Source: Hypsibius dujardini
Lineage: Eukaryota > Tardigrada > Eutardigrada > Parachela > Hypsibiidae
Assembly (NCBI GenBank): GCA_001579985.1
Contig: LRSR01008434.1
Span: 1 to 37,500, forward strand
DNA length: 37,500 nt
Direction of reading: 5' to 3'
In this document: positions 31,071 to 37,500 of the stretch, piece by piece
Layout: each line of letters opens with the position of its first letter
Numbering within the stretch: position 1 is the stretch's first letter
Position numbers and translations under genes: made by a program
Notes under the pieces: model-generated
Told to the model about the DNA's origin: nothing
The model's input: the letters and a program-made list of their open reading frames with translations, nothing else
The model's database searches: none

Positions 31071-32117
31071 GCTCGGCTAGTGTTGGTGGGACGCGCAAAG
31101 GTTGACAGCGGCGGCAGCAGAAAATCTGGACCGCATAGTAGACCGTCGAATACGTTTACAATATCGCCAGTTTCCAGGCTATTTGGCTTCGGTTGAGGGG
31201 GAAGGTCCATTATGAGGCTAGCAAATGCATCAGTTGTCTGAGGTCGCTGCGGTGGCCGTCCTTTCTCACCGCCTTCTCCGGCCGCGCACTTGTCTGTCCA
31301 TTTGCTCACAGCTCCACAAAAAAGCACAATTGAACTTCCGCAAACTTCCAGCTTTCAAGTATCCCAAACAGTACTTTGCTTTATGTTTATCAATAAAGTA
31401 GGTCTAACTAGAAAACCAAAGTCATTAATATTTAGACAAAATAATTTTGTAAAATATAATAAAATTACAAAATAAAACACAATAATCAAAAATAATACAA
31501 ATTAAATTATAACATATAAATAATTAAATAAATGTTATAATAAAAATATATTGACAATTGAAAGCTCAAGGCGCATTATATATTTTACATATATAATAAA
31601 TGATAAATAAATATTATATGAAAAATATTTCGTACTAGTTTGGTCATTGTGCGAGTGTTTTTTTTTGTTGCGGTGTAAAGTGGGCACTCAAAGTCAGGCA
31701 GACTCCAGGCACACTGTAGCGTTGCTTAAATCAAACTTTTGAATTTAAATTAATTTCACTTAAATAATTAATTGAAATTAATATTAACAACAATATTAAT
31801 AATTATTTAATTATTTAAAATTATTTAAAGCTAATTTTTTTAATTTTTTAGTTGTCATTAATTTGTTTAGTGTCACTACCTGACATGTACGGCGCATTGA
31901 GCTCTTCCTGCGTTATTCGGCCTCCCTTCAGCACCGGTGGTGTCCTCCCTGCCAGCGTGATCGGGTCGTTCGACGCGGAGAGAGGTGGCCCAAGTATTTT
32001 ATCACCAGAGATGACATAAAGTCGGGAACGTTTCGCCGACAGCGGAGCAGCTCCACACCTCTTCCTCGCAATTTTCGCTCCAACGTTGCGAATTTCCGCT
32101 TCGGATTCCGATGACAA
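31071..32117 (-). CDS. Two joined 5' exons of the unidentified zinc-finger gene
   Basis: Minus-strand exons 32117-31880 and 31311-31071 join in phase 1 (donor GTAGTG, acceptor TTGTGGAG) to give about 159 residues. The second exon ends at a strong GTAAGT donor. Sequence: SSESEAEIRNVGAKIARKRC, SAKRSRLYVISGDKILGPPL, ITLAGRTPPVLKGGRITQEE, then a low-complexity Pro-rich part with TDAFASLIMDLPPQPKPN and NVFDGLLCGPDFLLPPLSTF. The SSESEAEIRNVGAKIARKR start is charged and probably helical. The upstream start exon is not found: 32117 follows an AATCAG acceptor with no ATG in frame. No family recognised. Confidence 0.5.
31312..31860. other. AT-rich intron
   Basis: Very AT-rich with AATAATTAATT words; no open frame or repeat unit. 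It is the intron between the exons at 31071-31311 and 31880-32117. Confidence 0.6.
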
Positions 32118-32119
32118 CT

Positions 32120-32905
32120 GATTCGCTTGAGCGACGGAGAAAAAAAATTATAAACCACATTGTTAAAATTAAAAGAAAAATTTATTACATAACTTACATT
32201 ACTCCAAATTAATTACATAGAATTAATTACACAGAATTAATTAGATAGAATTAATTACTTACATTACTCTGAATTAATTACATTAGATAGAATTAATTAG
32301 ATAGAATTAATTACATTAATTACACTACATTAATTATTTACATTAATTACATTACACTGAATTAATTGCATTACTTTAGTAATAAACAATTAACCCGTAC
32401 TGTCGAAATTAAAATTAAAGTTACAGATTAATATAAGTTAGGTATAAAAACAATTAAGTCGTAGTTTTAAACTTTAAATATAAACTAATTATAGAGATTA
32501 CTTTTGAAAAGTAATTAAACCGTACAGTTAAAACTAAAATGTAAATGAATTATAGATTATTTTCACAATTTAAAATGAAACCGTACTGTACAAATAAAAC
32601 ATAAATTTAATTATAGACACTAATTTTATGATAAACAATTAAACGCTACCGTTAAAGTTAAAATATAATAAAAAACTATTAAAAACAATTCAACAGATCA
32701 TGTATTCAACCGAAAAGTGAAGGAAACAAAAAGGAAATAAATAAATCGATCAACATGAAATAAAATAACAACGAATTAAATTAATCTATAGAAATAAAAA
32801 TTCAAGAGATGACAAAAAATAACAAACATCAACGGATACAGAATCAATCCATATGATTAGCGAACAATCAATCAATCGACCAAACTCACCAAACCAAAAC
32901 AAGGG
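32120..32905. other. AT-rich sequence with an ATTAATTACATT cluster
   Basis: Degenerate repeats of AATTAATTACATTA (32195-32370), then plain AT-rich DNA. No exon recognised, although the 5' exon of the zinc-finger gene should lie upstream of 32117. Confidence 0.6.
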
Positions 32906-32910
32906 TAAGT

Positions 32911-33255
32911 CACATATTTATTAGCCAATCAGGCAATCAAGCAAATGCACCAACCACATATTTATTAGCCAATCAGGCAATCAAGCAAATGCACCAACCA
33001 CATATTTATTAGCCAATCAGGCAATCAAGCTATTGCACCAACCACATATTTATTAACCAATCAGGCAATCAAGCAGATACATCAACCACATATTTATTAG
33101 CCGATCAGGCAATCAAGCCATTGCATCAACCACATATTTATTAGCCAATCAGGCAATCAAGCGAATGCACCAACCACATATTTATTAGCCAATCAGGCAA
33201 TCAAGCAGATGCATCAACCACATATTTATTAGCCAATCAGGCAATCAAGCAAATG
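32911..33255. repeat. 44-bp minisatellite
   Basis: Eight direct copies of a 44-base unit: CACATATTTATTAGCCAATC, AGGCAATCAAGCAAATGCAC, CAAC. There is no unique spacer between copies. Confidence 0.95.
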
Positions 33256-34040
33256 CATCCAACTGCCAACGCGGATTCAAGGAAACGAAGCGTCAAATCA
33301 TTCAATCAAACGACACACACTTGAACAAACCTTCACGCGGTTCTTCGCCAGCTTTCCGTTTCAATTCCGATCGGAGTGGATATCTGGTAGGCGCACTGCA
33401 AGCAGAATCTTTTCGCACGGGCAAAACGGAAATTTATGATATTTCCCAGGAAAACAAACGACTTCTCGCCGGCGGATCCATGATGAAGACTTCCGCGAAA
33501 AGTGAAATAATTTTCGCATTAACAACGGATTTCGGGAGAAATCTTCTGGCGGTATTCCAAAATTCTTCCAAATCAGAGAGCGGCAATGTTTATATTTCTC
33601 CTCGTGGAAACCCACGGACGAAATCGAAATGAATAAATATTTTCGAAACGAATTGCCATCCAAATTCAAGAAAAGTAGAAATGGGTGCTTTGTGTGAAGG
33701 GCAATTCAAGACACCGGACTGATTTCAACACGCATTGAAAATAATCTGGTCAAGTTGTTCCTTCATCCGAACGGTTTGTTCCTCTACAGCTATGCTGTTC
33801 CTTCTTCCGAACGGTTTGTTCTTCTACAGCTATGCTGTTCCTTGACTCTGTTGGTTTGTTCCTCGCCCTTCCACCTCTCCCTTCACTTATTTCAGACGTG
33901 CTCGCAATTTTTTCACACTTGTTCGCAACTTTGCCAAGCCTGTTCGTGTCTTCTTCCGACTTGTTCCTTCACTGACGTCATAGTGAGTTTTATTATTTTC
34001 TTTTCACTTTTCTTCTTTTTGTTTTGATTAACCGGTAAAC
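33256..34040. other. Region upstream of the SANT gene
   Basis: Frames of about 100 codons exist on both strands at 33321-33669 without any recognisable domain; one minus-strand frame ending at a GTTTGT donor near 33330 might be the missing 5' exon of the zinc-finger gene. A 44-base unit (CCGAACGGTTTGTTCCTCTA with CAGCTATGCTGTTCCTT) is duplicated at 33768-33855. The pyrimidine-rich stretch up to 34040 is probably promoter and 5' UTR. Confidence 0.4.
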
Positions 34041-35759
34041 ATGGCGGATTACTCGTTTGAGGAGCCGAATTACGACCACCAAGACCAGCCGCCGAACCAG
34101 GCAGCGGAGTACGATGCCTATGCGGCGGGAGGAGGAGATGGTGCGGAGGGGAATGTCGCAGCAGAATACGACGGCGACTACGATTTGACCGACCACCGAC
34201 TGCATCACGGCTACGGACCGTATGACGACGACGACGGCGCACAAGATGAGGAGAAATCCATGGCGGTCTTCGCTAATCAGCGCTTCAAACGGGCCAAAAA
34301 ATCCGGCACTGCAGCGACGCCCAGAATTCAAAACAAACAGGTAACAGTGCTTGGCGATTACGTCATGTGGACAGGGCATTGATTGATGTATTGATTGACA
34401 AGGCGATTGCTGGTTTGTTGTAACGGTTGATTGATGTATTGATTGAAAAGGCGATTGCCGGCCTGTTGTAGCGTTTTATTAAAGAGTTGATTGGTATTAA
34501 TTTCGAATGGGCAAAATACTCTGCGAGAATTTATCACATTCCGGTGCTCTTTTTTAACGATTTCTTTAACAATTTCACATTATAAAATGATGCGAAAATT
34601 CCGCATTGTCATAAGGCCAGTCGGGTTATTGAACGCCGTCGGAGACGCAGGAGCTCGAATTTTTAATCAATCGAAATGGTTGATTGGTTGATTGATTGAT
34701 TGATTGATCGGTCGGTTGATTGATTGATTGATTGATTGATCGGTTGATTGATGTCCTTGGTTTTGCTTTCGGATTTTTTTCAGTACTGTTTGCTTTGAAT
34801 TGATTATATGATTTTAAATTAAAATAAAATAATTTATGCTCGTTTCGATGCGGAGTTTTAATATACTTCAATTGCTAGTGCAGGTCTTCATTTAAATATA
34901 ATTCAATTTGAAGGCAGTAATTAGTTGCCTGTTCTTGACTGATGAAAAAATACCTTTATTTATTTATTTATTTATTTTATTATTTATTATTTATTTTTAT
35001 TTACATTGTTTAATTACTTTTTTTATTACTTCAAACAAACCAGTTTTTTTGCAGAATTCCTTCACATCGAACCAAGACGACGAGGAAGAGACCGCCGAGT
35101 TGGATGAGGCCGAGCAGGCCGAGGCCGACGAGTTCTTCAGTCAGATGATCCAGCCGACCGGCGCCGGCGAGAACGACAGCAACGAAGACGGCAGCGGCGT
35201 CGTGGACGAGGACGATCGCCGCGCCTCCAGCAAGAAGCGTCCCCGCTGGCACGCGCAGGAGTGCGAGTTCTTCCGGCGATGCGCCGCCCTTTACGACTGC
35301 AACTACACCATGATCCGCGACTACCTGCCGCACCGTTCAGTGGCGGACATTAAGAAGCAGTACGACAAGCAGCGCGCCGTCTTCCCTTCCCTCTTTGCCA
35401 GTTTCGGGACGAGTCCACGATTCCACAGCGTCGCGGAGTACGAACAGCTGGTGGAGCAGCTCAAGGAGGCAAAGGAGAAGTTGGATGCGGCGATGCGGGA
35501 GCTCGGGATCCGGCCGTGGGCGCAGCCGAAGAAGAAGGGCAGACGAGGGGAGGAAGACGAGGAAGAGGAAGACGCTGAGGAGGAAGACGCTGAGGAGGAC
35601 GGAGATCTTGACGATGGAGATGATGAAGTTGATAAGACACTTGAGGAAGATAAGGATGAGGATGATGAAGATCCGACAGGTGAAGAGGATGGTGAAGAGG
35701 ATGAGGAGGAAGAGGAGGAGCCTGTTGCGGAAGACGAAGAAGAACCGGAGGCGGAGTGA
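34041..35759 (+). CDS. Acidic SANT/Myb-domain protein, possibly TFIIIB subunit Bdp1-like
   Basis: Two exons, 34041-34340 and 35055-35759 (GTAACA donor, TTTTTGCAG acceptor, phase 0), giving 334 aa. The N-terminus starts MADYSFEEPNYDHQDQP and is rich in Asp, Tyr and Gly. A SANT/Myb-like domain lies at about 162-206: RPRWHAQECEFFRRCAALYD, then YTMIRDYLPHRSVADIKKQYDKQ. Its W-x(n)-E-x-E-F-F and D/N-Y-x-M-I-x-x-x-L-P-x-R-x-x-x-D-I-K-K-x-Y-x-K spacing resembles the Bdp1 SANT domain (FP-x-R-x-x-x-Q-I-K). A predicted coiled coil follows (EQLVEQLKEAKEKLDAAMREL), then about 90 residues of Glu/Asp. Bdp1 recruits Pol III, but this protein is short and lacks other Bdp1 landmarks, so another SANT chromatin factor is equally possible. 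Confidence 0.7.
34380..34755. repeat. TGAT-based repeats in the SANT gene intron
   Basis: A 51-base unit (TTGATTGATGTATTGATTGA, then AAGGCGATTGCYGG) is duplicated at 34379-34475. A (TGAT)n run lies at 34677-34755. The rest of the intron (34341-35054) is AT-rich, with a (TTTA)n run near 34955. Confidence 0.9.
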
Positions 35760-36140
35760 TGACGAATTTGTTTTATTTCGATGAAGTTGTACTTTTTTTG
35801 GGTTCTTTTCTACCTAAACATGCAATCCTGGTTTTGAGTATCCCGGGTTCTCTGCCTTAAGTTTGATCTTCACTGTTCAGGTCTTGTAGGGTCGTATACT
35901 GTGCGGCTGCAGCCCTGCGATTGTACTCGTGAACAAACCTTGTTTCGTGTCTGTTTGCTTATTCTCGACTTTTGTTGCATTGCCGCTTCCATCTGATCTG
36001 ACCACTCGGCACACTACCGGGTGTAAATTCTCATTAAAAAAGCGGTACTTCATCGCTGACTCAGGTCTGCCCAGAGGAGTGTCCCAATTTACACACTACA
36101 TGATTCTCTCCCGAAACAGACTGAGTGTTAGGGCCAAAAC
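35760..36140. other. 3' flank of the SANT gene
   Basis: Single-copy-looking sequence; no gene recognised. Confidence 0.5.
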
Positions 36141-36144
36141 GACG

Positions 36145-36318
36145 ATTAGAAGAACAGGCAGAACGACCGACAGACACGCAGTCAGTCAGATAAAGACCCA
36201 AACAGACAGACATACAGGCAGGCAGGCAGGTAGACAGACAAACAGACAGACAGACAGCCAGCCAGCCAGCTAGACAGACAGGCAGACAGGCAGACAGACA
36301 GACAGCCAGCCAGCCAGC

Positions 36319-36377
<59 letters not shown>

Positions 36378-36425
36378 GCAATCAAGCAGGCAGGCATAGA
36401 GACAGACAAAAGGCCAGCCCGACAA
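36145..36425. repeat. CAGA array with a duplicated CAGC segment
   Basis: CAGA/CAGG units; the segment CAGCCAGCCAGCTAGACAGA occurs twice (36257 and 36304), 47 bases apart. Confidence 0.95.
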
Positions 36426-36429
36426 ATTG

Positions 36430-36865
36430 ATTCGCAGATAGATTTAGAACTTCCTGCCTGAAACTTTTTGACTACAAACATTTAAACGCAGACCGTATGC
36501 AGACTGTAGTGATTCCCTTTTCTATGCCTCTGGTGTATTATTATTACGTGCTATTAATTTCCAGGAAGTTTGCGAAAAGCAGGGCTATTACTGTATTCTT
36601 TGCGAATCCAACCAAAAAAGTGAGAGAGATTTTGAAGAACCGACAGGACGCAGTCTGTCACACATCAGCCAGTAAGATCATTCAGATTGGAAGATTCTGG
36701 AAAATGGATACGGAAATGTGTAGAACGAACTGAATGTAAATCCAGAAGTTGGAACCATATAAAAAAACATGGAGATAAAATTAGGAAAAGGCCATATTCC
36801 AGTCAAGAGTTGGTAGGATGGCAGCAGGAAGCGCGTGCAGTGGTGGTGGCGACGCTAACTCGGCT
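36430..36865. other. Non-repetitive island, no gene called
   Basis: At 36560-36830 two + strand frames look partly protein-like (one with CEKQGYYCILCES, a C-x2-C pair; another with WNHIKKHGDKIRKRP), but they are in different frames without a clear splice pair. It may be a decayed element or the 3' UTR of the minus-strand gene ending at 36866. Confidence 0.35.
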
Positions 36866-37022
36866 CTAGACGCGACTGTCGCGGATATCCCGCACCGGAG
36901 CGGAATCCAGTTTCTGCTGCTGGATCTGTTGCTGCATGCGAGCGAGCTTCTCCTCCATCCGCTTCAGCTCCTGATCCTTCTCGCGGATTTGCTTGTCGTA
37001 GCCTCGCTCCGCGTCCACAGGG
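36866..37022 (-). CDS. Last exon of a coiled-coil protein (gene runs off the window)
   Basis: Minus-strand exon after a TTTTTTTAACAACAG acceptor (exon start 37022, one base completing a split codon), 51 codons plus stop TAG at 36868-36866. It reads ERGYDKQIREKDQELKRMEE, then KLARMQQQIQQQKLD and ends RDIRDSRV. The heptad pattern of Leu/Met/Ile gives an obvious coiled coil of about 30 residues. Septins often end in such a segment, but so do many other proteins, and no GTPase part is in view. Upstream exons would lie within or beyond the CAGA array at 37060-37500. Confidence 0.65.
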
Positions 37023-37059
37023 CTGTTGTTAAAAAAACTCCATTCTAAGTTTCAAGTCT

Positions 37060-37249
37060 GAGAACTAATAGCAGACAGACGACAAAAAGTCAGTCAGACA
37101 TGGACCCAAGAAATCAAGCACACAGACATACAAACAGACAGACGCAGACAGGCAACTAAACAAGCAGACAAAACGGCAGACAGACAAGCAGACGGACAAA
37201 CAGACAGATAGACAAACAGACAGATAGACAGATAAACCGACAGACAAGC

Positions 37250-37289
<40 letters not shown>

Positions 37290-37500
37290 GCAGACGGGCA
37301 ACCAAAAAAGCAGGCAAAACTGCAGACAGAAAGACAAATCGACAAACAGATTTACAGACAGACAAGCAGACAAACAAATACACAGGCAGTCAAATGGGAA
37401 GGCAGAGAGACAGACATAAAGCCAGAAAGACGGCAAACAGACAGACTAATATGCAGAGACAAGCTGGTAACAATACAGTCAGACAACAGACTAAGACAAA
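37060..37500. repeat. CAGA array at the window edge
   Basis: CAGA units with GCAGACGGGCAACCAAAA-type interruptions, of which two related copies exist (37142 and 37290). It runs to the end of the window and is probably intronic to the coiled-coil gene. Confidence 0.9.

Noticed and set aside
32911-33255. CRISPR-like direct repeats of 44 bases
   Set aside because: Copies are contiguous with no unique spacers, and the context is a eukaryotic intron or intergenic region.
33321-33669. Frames of about 100 codons on both strands
   Set aside because: No recognisable motif and comparable openness on both strands; kept only as a note on a possible missing exon.

Overview
This window is nuclear eukaryotic DNA. 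Nine genes or gene parts can be read, most split by GT-AG introns (one GC-AG) that keep codon phase across nearly every junction I placed. Coding exons are GC-rich. Introns and intergenic DNA are AT-rich or built from (CAGA)n/(TCTG)n and (ATCA)n/(TGAT)n arrays. The gene set (NUDCD3-type co-chaperone, PSMD4/Rpn10 with two UIMs, PMS2, a CHRAC/Dpb3-type histone fold, C2H2 fingers) fits an opisthokont, perhaps an animal or a close unicellular relative. I cannot name the species, and the protein matches are from memory of family motifs, not from a search.

Layout. 1-1547: tetranucleotide repeats and leader. 1548-3183 (+): NUDCD3 homologue, three exons. 4001-11500 (-): PMS2 (MutL-alpha endonuclease subunit), fifteen exons placed, but the last part of the C-terminal domain is not found. 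11.5-15.9 kb: gene-poor, with satellites, a TA-flanked MITE, a TTAA-flanked element and a decayed mariner-like transposase fragment. 15892-17753 and 19419-21857 (-): two paralogous ankyrin proteins, each with a related GC-box hairpin repeat just upstream. 22.6-22.9 kb (-): a weak small-gene candidate. 23269-25566 (-): PSMD4, nine exons, head-to-head with a histone-fold gene at 26026-28044 (+). 28669-32117 (-): four exons, probably of one zinc-finger gene, not fully joinable. 34041-35759 (+): acidic SANT/Myb protein, possibly Bdp1-like. 36866-37022 (-): last exon of a coiled-coil protein whose remainder lies beyond the window.

There is no operon-like logic; the genes are unrelated housekeeping functions (dynein/Hsp90 co-chaperone, mismatch repair, proteasome, chromatin, perhaps Pol III initiation). 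The most interesting material is non-coding. Introns of two different genes share the same donor-proximal sequence. A dispersed hairpin family carrying a GC box sits at the same place in front of both ankyrin paralogues and again in an intron. The 3' exon of one ankyrin gene is bracketed by inverted repeats of several hundred bases.
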